DNA of 28,440 bases from Paracoccaceae bacterium (GCA_016764835.1 JAESRD010000341.1:1-28440), one strand, 5' to 3'; shown: positions 1-8,253, numbered from the stretch's first letter. The notes: generated from the sequence alone by a model not told the origin. Numbers and translations: made by a program.

Positions 1-725
1 CGTTGGCCGCGCAGCTTGAGGCGCAGGGCTGGCATTGTGTGTTGGTGGACCGCAATATTACAGGGTTGGAGCTATCCAGCAGCTGCACACCTGTTGCTGT
101 AGACCTCACCGACCAAACGGCGCTGGAACGCGCGGCGGCGCAGATAATCGCGGCCCGCCCGTCTATTGATATGGTGATTTACAATGCGGGTGTGTCGCAA
201 ATTGCCCCGTTTGAGGAGGCAGACGCCGATAGCCACAGACGGGTGTTTGACATCAACTATTTCGCCGCGGTCGACATGGCGCGACTTTTTCTGCACCCGA
301 TCCGCAAAAGCCGCGGTACGCATATAGCAATTTCTTCGGTCGCTGGTTTTGCCCCCTTATATGGCCGCACTGCCTATGCCGCCTCGAAACATGCGGTGCA
401 GGGTTTCTTCTCAACACTTCGGTCTGAAGAAGCGCCGTTCAATGTCCGCTGTGTGATCGCCGCCCCCAGTTTCATCGCCACCAATATTGGTAATGTCGAG
501 CGAACAGCCGACGGGATCCTGCGCCCCGGATCCGCAGCGGATGGGGTGGATTACATGACAGCCGAAGCCGCCGCTAAAGTAATCCTTCGCGGGGTGCACA
601 AAGGGCAAGATTTCATACCTGTGGGCCGTGTGGCGCGACTTGCATCATTGCTGATGCGTGTGTCGCCCAAACTATACCAGCGGTCGATGCTGCGCAGAAT
701 GCGCGCCGACAAGCTGGCGAAGTAG
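1..725 (+). CDS. Short-chain dehydrogenase/reductase, 5' end outside the window
   Basis: NAD(P)-dependent oxidoreductase of the classical SDR family, missing its N-terminus. The frame is open from the window edge. The family's glycine-rich cofactor motif (TGxxxGxG) is not present, so the real start lies upstream and the TTG at 3 is not a credible start. What remains, numbered from that TTG, includes the NAG motif (N61), the catalytic Ser region ISSVAG (S112) and the YxxxK dyad in YAASKH (Y125, K129). After it comes a hydrophobic and basic C-terminal tail, as in SDRs that act on lipids or steroids. The substrate is unknown. It runs towards the TAXI-TRAP operon and is separated from it by a hairpin at 855-883, so it probably belongs to a different transcription unit from the rest of the window. 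Confidence 0.85.
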   Translation, partial: LAAQLEAQGWHCVLVDRNITGLELSSSCTPVAVDLTDQTALERAAAQIIAARPSIDMVIYNAGVSQIAPFEEADADSHRRVFDINYFAAVDMARLFLHPIRKSRGTHIAISSVAGFAPLYGRTAYAASKHAVQGFFSTLRSEEAPFNVRCVIAAPSFIATNIGNVERTADGILRPGSAADGVDYMTAEAAAKVILRGVHKGQDFIPVGRVARLASLLMRVSPKLYQRSMLRRMRADKLAK

Positions 726-854
726 ACGCATTTAGCGGCAGGCCCCTTAGCCTTTTCTTTCCTAAGTCTCACGGCAACTCAAAGTTAAGGACAGGTACGG
801 TGATTGGATGGAAAAGTCTAAATTTTGCATTCAATTTCTTGGCTTATGGGTTTT

Positions 855-889
855 CCGGTACCTTCTCCAACCGAAGGTGCCGGATTTTA
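855..889 (+). terminator. Putative rho-independent terminator after the SDR gene
   Basis: CCGGTACCTTC (855-865) and GAAGGTGCCGG (873-883) form an 11-bp stem with one G-U pair and a 7-nt loop, followed by ATTTTA. It lies 130 nt after the SDR stop and 29 nt before the end of the convergent TRAP gene. The T-run is short. On the opposite strand the stem is followed by A residues, so it should work mainly for the plus strand. Confidence 0.5.
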
Positions 890-917
890 GGTGAGTGTTG
901 CTCCTGCTTCTCAAATT

Positions 918-2816
918 TCAGAGGAAAACCCATCCACGTAGCCGGTGCTTAAAGGTTGCTGCTGCGATGACCAAAAGCGCAACAATGCACCAGCCAACGG
1001 TAAGGCCAAAAATCCAGGCCAAGGATCCCGAAGGCGCGATAACAGCGACCAGACCGGCTGCACCAATTGCGGCACGCACAGGCCAGGCAAGGGGCTGTAT
1101 GCACCAACCGCCGAAGGCCACGGCCCAGAGCGAGGTTGAGATGAGCAATCCCAAGGCGCCGAGGGCGATAGTGCCGATTGAGCCTTGCCCCAAAATGCCT
1201 AAGTCGAACACGAACCCAAAAGGTATGAAGAAAGCAACGAGGCTAAATCCGAAGGCGGAGATACTTGTTTTGACGGTTGATGCCTTGCCCACTGCGGCGG
1301 CAGCGAAAGAGGCGAGTGCCACTGGCGGGGTAACCATCGACAACACACAATAGTAGAATATGAAAAAATGGGCGGCCAGAGGTTCAACGCCAAGGTTTTG
1401 GATTGCAGGCGCGAACAGGACCGCGCCGATAATATAGGCCGCGACAGTGGGTAACCCCATACCCATGATGATGCACCCGACCATTGCCAGCGAGAGGGAT
1501 GCGTAGATTGATCCCTCTGATAGATTGACGAGGGAGCTGGCGAATTTTAATGCAAGATTTGATTGGACGGCAACAGCGATTACAATGCCGATTGCGGCTA
1601 TGGGGACTGCAACCTCCGCGGCTTGCCGTGGCGCTTCGCGAAGTGCTTCGGTGATTTCTGAAATACCAATACGTGTGGTTTTGCGGGCAAAAGGTACAAT
1701 AAGTGAGGCGAGTGATGCGGCAACAGCCGAAAGTGCGGCTGAGTAACCGGTGACCAATAACCCAATCAACAATAGCGGTGGTAGTATCAGATGGATGCGC
1801 GGCATAAGAGGCGCTGTTGCGTTGACCTCTGCGCGGGTCAATGCGCGAATACCATCTCGGCGCGCGCCAAGATCAACGACCAGAAAGAGCGCAAGATAGA
1901 ATGCTAAAGCTGGGATCAATCCGGCCAGCGCCAATTCCGCATATGGCATGCCAAGTAGCTCGGCCATGATGAAGGCCGCGACCCCCATGACCGGCGGCAT
2001 GAGTTGGCCGCCCGTTGATGCGATCGCTTCGAGGCCAGCGGCGCGGTAGTCTGGAAACCCAGTGCGCTTCATCAAGGGGATGGTGAATACCCCGGTTGAG
2101 ACCACATTGGCGACCGCAGAGCCAGAGATAGACCCCATCAAAGATGAGCCAATGATGGCGGCTTTGGCGGTTCCGCCGGTGGTGCGGCCTGCGACGCGAA
2201 TTGCAAGATCGATGAAGAGTTGGCCCCCTCCGACGGCGCCATAAAAAGCGCCAAAAAGGATGAAGTAGAAGATAAAGTTTACTGAGGTCGAGGTGGTTAT
2301 TCCGAGCACGCCAGCTGTCGACATGGTGCTGATTTCGATTGCTGAATCTAAGGGAAACCCTCGAAACCCAAGCCATCCGGGAAGCATATTGCCCCAAAAC
2401 GCGTAGGCGATGAACGCGGCCAAAACGTATACTAAGATCATCCCCACTGCTCTGCGCGCGCCTTCCAGCAACAAAGCGACAAGGCCAACGCCGGCAATGA
2501 TATCGATCATGAGGATCGGATCTACGTTTTCCATTCGGGTTGTTAGGCGGTCAAATTGCAGCAAATAATATGCACAGATGGCGGCCGCTGAGAGGACCAA
2601 AATGGCGTCAATGGCAAAGCAAAGCCAGCTTGGAATGCGGCTGCTTGTCAAAGGCTTGTATAAAAACAACAACACTAACGCTGTTACCAGATGGATAGGA
2701 CGGGCAAAGAGCGGTTGTTGTGGTGAGAACAGCAACCATATCTGAAATGCTATGAAGGCGCAGCCTATGGTGAAAGCCAAAAAGCGAATGGCAGAGTGTT
2801 GCGGGCCAGTGATCAT
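918..2816 (-). CDS. TRAP transporter fused permease, TAXI type (4TM + 12TM)
   Basis: Membrane component of a TAXI-type TRAP carrier, in which the small DctQ-like and large DctM-like subunits are one polypeptide of 632 residues, the usual size. The first ~130 residues hold about four hydrophobic segments. The rest is DctM-like, with the Gly/Ser-rich stretch around residues 215-240 (SLMGSISGSAVANV) and the GGQLMPPVMGVAAF loop that are typical of this family. The ATG at 2816 has a GAGGAG ribosome site 6 nt upstream. It lies downstream of the TAXI receptor gene on the same strand, across an 83-nt spacer that holds a perfect 10-bp hairpin. It would couple sodium-driven uptake to the receptor encoded at 2900-3904. 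The ligand is unknown; characterised TAXI systems mostly take carboxylates such as glutamate or 2-oxoglutarate. Confidence 0.93.
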   Translation of the reverse strand: MITGPQHSAIRFLAFTIGCAFIAFQIWLLFSPQQPLFARPIHLVTALVLLFLYKPLTSSRIPSWLCFAIDAILVLSAAAICAYYLLQFDRLTTRMENVDPILMIDIIAGVGLVALLLEGARRAVGMILVYVLAAFIAYAFWGNMLPGWLGFRGFPLDSAIEISTMSTAGVLGITTSTSVNFIFYFILFGAFYGAVGGGQLFIDLAIRVAGRTTGGTAKAAIIGSSLMGSISGSAVANVVSTGVFTIPLMKRTGFPDYRAAGLEAIASTGGQLMPPVMGVAAFIMAELLGMPYAELALAGLIPALAFYLALFLVVDLGARRDGIRALTRAEVNATAPLMPRIHLILPPLLLIGLLVTGYSAALSAVAASLASLIVPFARKTTRIGISEITEALREAPRQAAEVAVPIAAIGIVIAVAVQSNLALKFASSLVNLSEGSIYASLSLAMVGCIIMGMGLPTVAAYIIGAVLFAPAIQNLGVEPLAAHFFIFYYCVLSMVTPPVALASFAAAAVGKASTVKTSISAFGFSLVAFFIPFGFVFDLGILGQGSIGTIALGALGLLISTSLWAVAFGGWCIQPLAWPVRAAIGAAGLVAVIAPSGSLAWIFGLTVGWCIVALLVIAAATFKHRLRGWVFL

Positions 2817-2861
2817 GAGCGGCTCCTCAGAGACGTGATGTGTCGGAATTGGTGTAGGAAG

Positions 2862-2885
2862 CGATGGCGGCCTGTGCCGCCATCG
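2862..2885 (-). other. Intercistronic hairpin between TAXI receptor and TRAP permease genes
   Basis: CGATGGCGGC (2862-2871) and GCCGCCATCG (2876-2885) form a perfect 10-bp stem with a 4-nt loop. No T-run follows on the transcribed (minus) strand. It is therefore better read as an mRNA 3'-end stabiliser or partial attenuator that lets the receptor be made in excess over the permease than as a full terminator. Confidence 0.6.
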
Positions 2886-2899
2886 AGGAGAAGATGTGC

Positions 2900-3904
2900 T
2901 TATTCGATAAGGCCTATTTCACGGTAGTAACGTTCTGCGCCAGCGTGAAGTGGAATGCCGGTATTGATAACTGTCCAAGCCTGACTTGGGTCAAACCGCG
3001 ACCAAGCGCCATGTGAATTTTTGAGAGCCTCGGCATTTTCTATTAATGCCTTGGTAATCAGATAGGCGGTCTCATCATCCAATGCAGTGCTTGCAATGAG
3101 AACAGTTCCGAGATTGGCGCCAATAGTGCCTGCGTCGCCTTGGCCTTCAAACCACGGCCCATAGCTGCCAATTGTCAGTCCATTATCAGCCGCGACGGCT
3201 TCCATCCCGTCTGGAAGATCAAGAAACTGTACGGGTACGGTCAAGGCGACCTCGGTGATGGTTGGGTGCCCTCTCAGCATCGTATCGATATATATATCAG
3301 CATTGTTATTGCGCATTTGATCCGCAATTTGACCGGCGCCAACTTGGATAATGTCGCCGCCATTTGCGCGGATTTCGTCGGCGCTTGTCCCAACAGATTC
3401 AAAGATCATAGCGGCGACGGGAACAGCCGACGAGCCGACTGGTTTCATTAAAACACGAATAGGGTCTGTGGATGTCAGAAGTTGTTCTAGGTCTGTCGTG
3501 CCGCGGCTATCAAGAAAATCTTGGCGTGCAATTACCCCAACATAAACCGAGTTTAGACCGCCCACGAGCGCGCGGATATCGGGTGCCGAACGGCCATCAT
3601 AGACATCGGCACCCTCATAGGCCCAAACTGCGCTGGCAACGTTCGACAGAGCGATTTCAGCATTGCCAGCTTGAACGACCAGAGGGTTTGCAACGCCACC
3701 ACCACGGGCAATCACTTCAACTGAATTGGCACCGAGGATTGGCTCGATGATCTGTTCAAGCGTCGCGGCAAAGATATACCAAGCAGAGCCCTCACGCATG
3801 GCGCCGATACGGATATCTTGGGCTGATATGGCTGTTGACGTGATGCCGATTAGAGCGGTGGCAATGGTTAGATTGCGGATGACTTTCGTGAACTTCAAAT
3901 ACAT
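2900..3904 (-). CDS. TAXI-family TRAP solute-binding receptor
   Basis: Periplasmic receptor of the TAXI (TRAP-associated extracytoplasmic immunogenic) family, 334 residues. The start at 3904 is preferred over the in-frame ATG at 3919 because the GGGAGG ribosome site (3912-3917) overlaps that upstream ATG and lies 7 nt before this one. The N-terminus is a clear signal peptide (KFTKVIRN, a hydrophobic core, then AISA before QD). The mature protein opens with the family's IRIGAMREGSAWYIFAATL segment, where small-residue/W/Y motifs shape the ligand site, and continues with GGGVANPLVVQAGNAEIALSN-like sequence typical of TAXI proteins. It is the second gene of the lyase-receptor-permease operon, with hairpins on both sides. 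The LacI regulator next door probably controls it. The ligand cannot be named from the sequence. Confidence 0.92.
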   Translation of the reverse strand: MYLKFTKVIRNLTIATALIGITSTAISAQDIRIGAMREGSAWYIFAATLEQIIEPILGANSVEVIARGGGVANPLVVQAGNAEIALSNVASAVWAYEGADVYDGRSAPDIRALVGGLNSVYVGVIARQDFLDSRGTTDLEQLLTSTDPIRVLMKPVGSSAVPVAAMIFESVGTSADEIRANGGDIIQVGAGQIADQMRNNNADIYIDTMLRGHPTITEVALTVPVQFLDLPDGMEAVAADNGLTIGSYGPWFEGQGDAGTIGANLGTVLIASTALDDETAYLITKALIENAEALKNSHGAWSRFDPSQAWTVINTGIPLHAGAERYYREIGLIE

Positions 3905-3929
3905 GTTTTTTCCTCCCATGTGGTGTATT

Positions 3930-3950
3930 CCCCCGCCATAACGGCGAGGG
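3930..3950 (-). other. Intercistronic hairpin between DapA-like lyase and TAXI receptor genes
   Basis: On the transcribed strand this reads CCCTCGCC-GTTAT-GGCGGGGG, an 8-bp stem with a single G-U pair. The same position would be a C-A mismatch on the plus strand, so the fold favours the operon's own RNA. It sits just after the lyase stop and before the receptor's ribosome site. No T-run follows. Confidence 0.5.
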
Positions 3951-3957
3951 AAATAGT

Positions 3958-4902
3958 CTAAAGTGCGGCCAAAACCTTTTCGTCAATGCGGCCAATTCCA
4001 GCGGCATCAAACGCGGCAAAAATTTCCTCTTCCGCTTCGGCACCCAGATCTTTTAGCGGCTCACGAATGGTCGCGTGATCTAGCAGGCCGCGCTTTACAA
4101 GACCCAACTTGAGGGCGACGGTGCCCTCCATATGCGAGCCTCGATGATAAACGGCGCGGGTGACGGGCAGCAGTTGCTCAAAAACTTTGCGGGCTTGCGG
4201 GTAATCCTGAGCCTTGCCAGCTTTGATGAGTTCTATCAGCAGCTCTGGGGCAATGTTGCCATAGCCAACCAAGAGACCGTCAACATCGAACATAGTTGAA
4301 AGCAGCCATTCGTCATGGCATGACAAAATTTGCAGCTCTGGCTGCGCGTCTTTCAGTGCCGGAATTTCGACATACCAGCGTTTCATGTTGCGCACGCCGT
4401 TCTTTGTGGCAACGCAACCGTCTTGGGTTGCGATCTCTAACTGAGTATCCAGATCATAGGACGCTTTGGTTGCATCGGGGTATTGGAACAAGATGGTTTG
4501 CAGGCCGCCCTCTTCATAGATGGCTTTATACCGATCTTGCGGCGCGCCTTTTTGAAAGCCGAACCGCAACCAACCATGGTTTGGATAAACCAGAGCACCG
4601 GTTGCGCCCGCATCCATAGAGCGTTTTGCTTCTTCGGCGGCGACTTTGGTGCCTTCGCCGGTGATGCCCGCGATGATGGGGATATCGACCGCGTCTTTAT
4701 AGGCACGGATCAGCTCAAGGCGCTCATCGGGTGTCAGGAACGTGCCTTCACCAGCGTGGCCGAGTATCACCAGCGACTTTACGTCTTCAAATGATGCAAG
4801 CCATTTTGCAATGCGGATATTTGAATCAATGTCGACGGATCCATCTTTATTGAACGCCGTAACGGGGGCAGGGCTGAGGCCTCTTAGGTCCATTGGTATC
4901 AT
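3958..4902 (-). CDS. DapA-superfamily lyase/dehydratase with altered active site
   Basis: Class I TIM-barrel enzyme of the dihydrodipicolinate synthase / N-acetylneuraminate lyase superfamily, 314 residues. The ATG at 4902 is chosen because AGGAAG lies 6 nt upstream; the frame extends to 4968 without a ribosome site. The Schiff-base lysine is present as K167 in VATKNGV, which matches the usual VA(I/V)KD. Two signature sites differ. The usual GTTGE or GSTGE motif is GHAGE (H49, A50), and the usual YNxP catalytic tyrosine motif is LFQYP (F139, Q140, P142). It is therefore unlikely to be lysine-pathway DapA. It is first gene of an operon with the TAXI-TRAP carrier and diverges from a LacI regulator, which suggests a role in catabolism of an imported acid. 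It could be an aldolase or dehydratase of a 2-oxo-3-deoxy acid, or a new activity. Confidence 0.9.
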   Translation of the reverse strand: MIPMDLRGLSPAPVTAFNKDGSVDIDSNIRIAKWLASFEDVKSLVILGHAGEGTFLTPDERLELIRAYKDAVDIPIIAGITGEGTKVAAEEAKRSMDAGATGALVYPNHGWLRFGFQKGAPQDRYKAIYEEGGLQTILFQYPDATKASYDLDTQLEIATQDGCVATKNGVRNMKRWYVEIPALKDAQPELQILSCHDEWLLSTMFDVDGLLVGYGNIAPELLIELIKAGKAQDYPQARKVFEQLLPVTRAVYHRGSHMEGTVALKLGLVKRGLLDHATIREPLKDLGAEAEEEIFAAFDAAGIGRIDEKVLAAL

Positions 4903-4927
4903 AATTTCTTCCTGTGGGATCGATTGC

Positions 4928-4939
4928 GGGAACGTTCCC
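4928..4939. promoter_or_regulatory. Perfect 12-bp palindrome, candidate LacI-family operator
   Basis: GGGAACGTTCCC is a perfect palindrome with the central CG step that LacI/GalR-family operators usually have. It lies between the divergent lacI-type gene (start 5018) and the lyase operon (start 4902). A TTGACA -35 box for the operon is at 4963-4968 on the minus strand; the -10 region at a 17-nt spacing is a poor A/T run (4940-4945). The palindrome would then cover the transcription start, as expected for repression. Confidence 0.6.
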
Positions 4940-4967
4940 AAAAAAGCATTGCTAATGCAAGCTGTCA

Positions 4968-4990
4968 AGTGGTATTAACTTATGACCACT
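4968..4990. repeat. Inverted repeat AGTGGT-N11-ACCACT upstream of the lacI-type gene
   Basis: Perfect 6-bp arms at 4968-4973 and 4985-4990 with an 11-nt spacer, next to the TTGACA box of the divergent operon and 27 nt before the regulator's start. It could be a second regulator site, for example for an activator, or chance. Confidence 0.3.
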
Positions 4991-5017
4991 GATGCCGCCT
5001 GATTGAGGAACCCGAAA

Positions 5018-6049
5018 GTGTCTCAACATAAAATCGGAAAAACAGCACCTGCACGTGTGACTATTCTTGATATCGCGCGGGTCGCGGGGGTTTCAAAATC
5101 CAGTGTTTCCAGATCGTTAGATGAGCGGCTGCCCCGGTCAAATAGCGAATCTGCGCAACGTGTGCGGCGTGTTGCCCAAGAGCTGGGCTATGTGCGTGAT
5201 GTTTCTGCTGCCAGCCTGCGGCGGGGAAAAACGGGTATGATCGGGGTCATCGTTCCGCGTTTAACCGATACGGTGATGGCGATGCTCTACGAATCTCTTC
5301 AACGCGCAGCCGCGCGGTCTGGCCATTTTGCGATCGTCGCGACGACTGACGATACACCTGAGGCCGGTCAACGCGCAGCCACAACGCTGCTTAAGCGTGG
5401 TGTTGATGGTTTGGTTTTGTCAATTGCACGGATTGATGACCCCTTTATTTTCAATTTAAGAGAGCGAGGCGTGCCGCATGTGCTTGCGCTGCGTACTGAC
5501 GGCCATAGCCCGTCCTCTATCGGCGATGATGAGCTGGGCGGGTATTTAGCCACGCGTCATCTGTTAGATCTGGGGCACAGACATATTGGGATCATTGCCG
5601 GGCCGTCTTATGCGTCCAGTGCTCTGGGTCGGTTGGAGGGATATAGGCGGGCGCTGATAGAGGCAGATATTGAATATGATCTGCAATACGTGACCGGATC
5701 TAGTTTTGGAATTGAAGCTGGCGCGCGCGCTGCAAAACAACTGTTGGGGTTGGACACACGACCAACGGCAATTTTTGCGGTCAATGACAACACAGCCATA
5801 GGGGCGGTTTCGGCGCTCGGCGAAATGGGGCTTTCGATACCTGACGATATTTCGGTGGTGGGTTATAATGATATTCCGATTGTGTCTAAGCTACCTGTGC
5901 CGCTGACATCGGTTCATGTGCCATTTGATCAAATTGCAGTCGAGGCTATGGATCTTTTGCTTTCGGATGAAGCGGCATCACCCCGCGAATTTCTGCGCAA
6001 GGCATTGCCCTCGTTAATGCCCCGAAAATCGACGCGCTCCATTTGGTAG
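5018..6049 (+). CDS. LacI/GalR-family transcriptional regulator
   Basis: DNA-binding repressor of 343 residues with the usual LacI-family layout. An N-terminal helix-turn-helix (residues 14-34, VTILDIARVAGVSKSSVSRSL split around the turn) is followed by a hinge helix (AASLRRGKT, near residue 65) and a periplasmic-binding-protein-like sensor domain starting with IGVIVPRL. The GTG at 5018 is preferred to the TTG at 5003 because GAGGAA at 5005-5010 is spaced 7 nt from it. The gene diverges from the DapA-like/TAXI-TRAP operon, and a CG-centred palindrome lies between them, so it most likely represses that operon and releases on binding the substrate or an intermediate. It converges on the IclR gene with a 103-nt spacer and no convincing terminator. 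Confidence 0.93.
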   Translation: MSQHKIGKTAPARVTILDIARVAGVSKSSVSRSLDERLPRSNSESAQRVRRVAQELGYVRDVSAASLRRGKTGMIGVIVPRLTDTVMAMLYESLQRAAARSGHFAIVATTDDTPEAGQRAATTLLKRGVDGLVLSIARIDDPFIFNLRERGVPHVLALRTDGHSPSSIGDDELGGYLATRHLLDLGHRHIGIIAGPSYASSALGRLEGYRRALIEADIEYDLQYVTGSSFGIEAGARAAKQLLGLDTRPTAIFAVNDNTAIGAVSALGEMGLSIPDDISVVGYNDIPIVSKLPVPLTSVHVPFDQIAVEAMDLLLSDEAASPREFLRKALPSLMPRKSTRSIW

Positions 6050-6152
6050 TTTTGGTGACAATTGTGAAACCAGTTCTAGCTGCAAAGGCGCGTTGCACCG
6101 GCCTGAGCTATGAAATTTTTGTGCCTGCTGCATTCAAACTGACAAACGAAAG

Positions 6153-6935
6153 CTAATCCGCAGATTTTGGCACATAGCCCAGCCGCCGCGAAATAGCGTC
6201 GGCGTGGCTGACAACAAACGGCGCGTAAGAACGAAGGTTTTCCTCGCTCATGCGGGCAAGTGGCCCGCTCACAGATACCGCAGCGAACACATTGCCTGAG
6301 GCATTGCGTATTGGCGCGGCCACACAGCAAACATTCAATTGGTGCTCTTGGAGGTCAAAGGCGAAGCCCTGCGAACGGATCTTTGCCAATTCTTCGCGCA
6401 GGACGACCGGGTCGCTGATCGAATGTTCGGTGTAAACAGCGAGGTCATTTGACGTTAGCCTGTCAATCACGCTTTCAGGCTGAAACGCGAGCGTTGCCTT
6501 GCCGACACTTGTGTTGTGGCAATGGGTCAGCTCCATCGTGATTGTCGCGTTTTGGCTACCGGTAGCACCGCCATCGGCGCTTTCGACAAATACCATACGC
6601 TCGCCGTCGAATACACACAGATGCACGTTCTCACCCGTCAGCGTGCTGAGCGCCTCAACAAAAGGCCGCGCTTCGCTTTGAATGTCCATGCTATGCAATA
6701 CTGTGGTGCCGAGCTGAAACAGCTTGAGGCCAAGACGGTATGAATCGCGGCGGCGATCCTGATCAAGAAAACCGACTTCCTTCAGTGCATTGATTGAACG
6801 GTGCGCTGTTGAGCGCGGCAAGCCGGTGCGCGCGGCGATGTCACCAACAGTAAGAGCGCGCTCAGAGGTTGAGAAACAATCAAGCACGCTGACCAGTTTG
6901 CCCATCGTCTTGATGCTTTTAGTTTCTACCGCCAA
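6153..6935 (-). CDS. IclR-family transcriptional regulator
   Basis: Regulator of 260 residues. The N-terminal winged helix-turn-helix (about residues 28-60, LTVGDIAARTGLPRSTAHRS) is followed by an IclR effector domain (residues ~80-250) with the family's late C-x-x-AP-I motif in VCCVAAPIRNASG and the segment AAVSVSGP. The start is uncertain. The TTG at 6935 is the first in-frame candidate after a stop and has only a weak GGTGG upstream; the ATG at 6905 (residue 11) would still keep the DNA-binding domain whole. It diverges from the dapA2-dhaKL-oxidase-TRAP run, so by position it controls that module. It may act as repressor or activator, and the spacer holds several inverted repeats. Confidence 0.92.
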   Translation of the reverse strand: MAVETKSIKTMGKLVSVLDCFSTSERALTVGDIAARTGLPRSTAHRSINALKEVGFLDQDRRRDSYRLGLKLFQLGTTVLHSMDIQSEARPFVEALSTLTGENVHLCVFDGERMVFVESADGGATGSQNATITMELTHCHNTSVGKATLAFQPESVIDRLTSNDLAVYTEHSISDPVVLREELAKIRSQGFAFDLQEHQLNVCCVAAPIRNASGNVFAAVSVSGPLARMSEENLRSYAPFVVSHADAISRRLGYVPKSAD

Positions 6936-7284
6936 AACGCTACCACCATCAGGTTATTCAAGTATCTACCTTGACTAGTTATTCCGCATAGTGGGTTAGA
7001 AGTCAATTGCGGCCACTCAATATTGCGGCGGCTGATTTTGCTGGCATAATGCTGCAATACGGGATTAGACTAAATTCAGCGGGACAAATCTCAGCTAAAA
7101 ATTTTCGCTGTTGCCGTACTGTTGCCGCGCCAGTACAGATTTAATCTGTATTATTACAGTAAGTTAAGGGCTTAGAATTGTGAATCTTGTTCTTTAGCGG
7201 CGACTGACCCAAAGTTTTTGTTGACTTGTGGTCACGACTGTTCAATTAAGTTATAAACCGCAATGTGGGATAGGAGTTCATCAC
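6936..7284. promoter_or_regulatory. Divergent regulatory spacer between iclR-type gene and dapA2
   Basis: A 349-nt AT-rich spacer with no supportable gene. It holds GTACTG-N9-CAGTAC (7116-7121 and 7131-7136), which abuts and overlaps the 15-bp palindrome ACAGATTTAATCTGT (7135-7149). These are the best candidates for the IclR site. A TTGACT element (7221-7226) lies upstream of dapA2, with AT-rich hexamers around 7243-7256 but no good -10 at ideal spacing, which would suit an activated promoter. The dapA2 ribosome site AGGAG is at 7272-7276. Confidence 0.5.
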
Positions 7285-8199
7285 ATGTCGAAAAAAATCT
7301 ATGGAATTATTCCACCAATCGTAACACCGTTTGATGCAGATGGCGGGATTGACCAGACCGCTCTGCGAGAGAATATCCGTTTTGTTATTTCGCGTGGGGT
7401 CCATGGGATTTGCTTTGGTGGCAGCACCGGAGAGGGTCATACGCTTTCGTCGGACGAGCTGGAACTGATCGCAAAAACCTGTGTTGAAGAAGCCAAAGGG
7501 CAACTTCCAGTGATTGCAGGGATCATCGTAAATTCAACACGCGATGCTGTGGCCAAGGCCAAGCTGATGGCGGCAACAGGCGTTGACGCGCTTCAGGTAA
7601 CGCCAGTGCATTATCTGTTCAAGCCTGATGACGACGCGACTTTCGCGCATTTTAAAGCGATCAGCGAAGCCACTGATTTGCCTGTCCTTATCTATAATGT
7701 TGTTCCTTGGAATTATTTGTCCCCAGCATTATTGGTCCGGCTGATGACCAATCTGCCTAAAATCAAAGGTGTAAAGCAAAGCGCAGGTGACCTAAAACTA
7801 TTTGCTGACCTGATGATTACAGCGCCCAAAGATGCGCTGGTGTTCTCAGCAATTGATGCATTGCTCTACCCGTCTTTCGTCATCGGTTCGCATGGAACGA
7901 TCGCGGCCAATCCGGCGGCTGTTCCGGGGGTTTGTGTGGCGCTTTGGGATGCTGTCGAGGCAGGGAACCACGCTCTGGCCCTCGAAATCCACGAAGCATT
8001 GCTTGTCTTCTGGAACACAATTTCCGCTGACAATCTTCCGGCAAATGTCAAATATTCCTTGTCGCTTCAAGGTATTAACGCAGGCCTGCCGCGCGCACCT
8101 ATGCCTGCCACATCTGCCAAGCAGGGGGCTGCTATCCAAGATGCGCTGAAGCTCGTGCTGAAATATGACGCCGCTGCCGATCAATCGGCCGTTGCCTAA
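7285..8199 (+). CDS. DapA-superfamily aldolase/dehydratase (second copy)
   Basis: Class I TIM-barrel lyase of 304 residues. The start at 7285 has AGGAG 8 nt upstream, while the frame's earlier GTG (7228) has none. The superfamily motifs are all conserved: GGSTGEG (S47, T48, E50), the catalytic tyrosine in YNVVP (Y137) and the Schiff-base lysine K164 in GVKQS. The NanA-like GSTGE form and the catabolic setting argue against lysine biosynthesis. It opens a plus-strand run with dhaK, dhaL, an FAD-linked hydroxyacid oxidase and a DctPQM carrier. A likely reaction is cleavage or dehydration of a 2-oxo acid to give pyruvate plus an aldehyde or ketone that the neighbours process. A 9-bp hairpin follows the stop codon. 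The exact substrate is unknown. Confidence 0.92.
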   Translation: MSKKIYGIIPPIVTPFDADGGIDQTALRENIRFVISRGVHGICFGGSTGEGHTLSSDELELIAKTCVEEAKGQLPVIAGIIVNSTRDAVAKAKLMAATGVDALQVTPVHYLFKPDDDATFAHFKAISEATDLPVLIYNVVPWNYLSPALLVRLMTNLPKIKGVKQSAGDLKLFADLMITAPKDALVFSAIDALLYPSFVIGSHGTIAANPAAVPGVCVALWDAVEAGNHALALEIHEALLVFWNTISADNLPANVKYSLSLQGINAGLPRAPMPATSAKQGAAIQDALKLVLKYDAAADQSAVA

Positions 8200-8209
8200 C
8201 TACCTGACT

Positions 8210-8234
8210 GAGGTGGTGGCAATGTCACCACCTC
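8210..8234 (+). other. Intercistronic hairpin between dapA2 and dhaK
   Basis: GAGGTGGTG (8210-8218) and CACCACCTC (8226-8234) form a perfect 9-bp stem with a 7-nt loop, starting 10 nt after the dapA2 stop. No T-run follows (GCACGTTTATG comes next, leading into the dhaK ribosome site). It is a candidate mRNA processing or stability element or a partial attenuator. Confidence 0.55.
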
Positions 8235-8253
8235 GCACGTTTATGAGGGCGTA

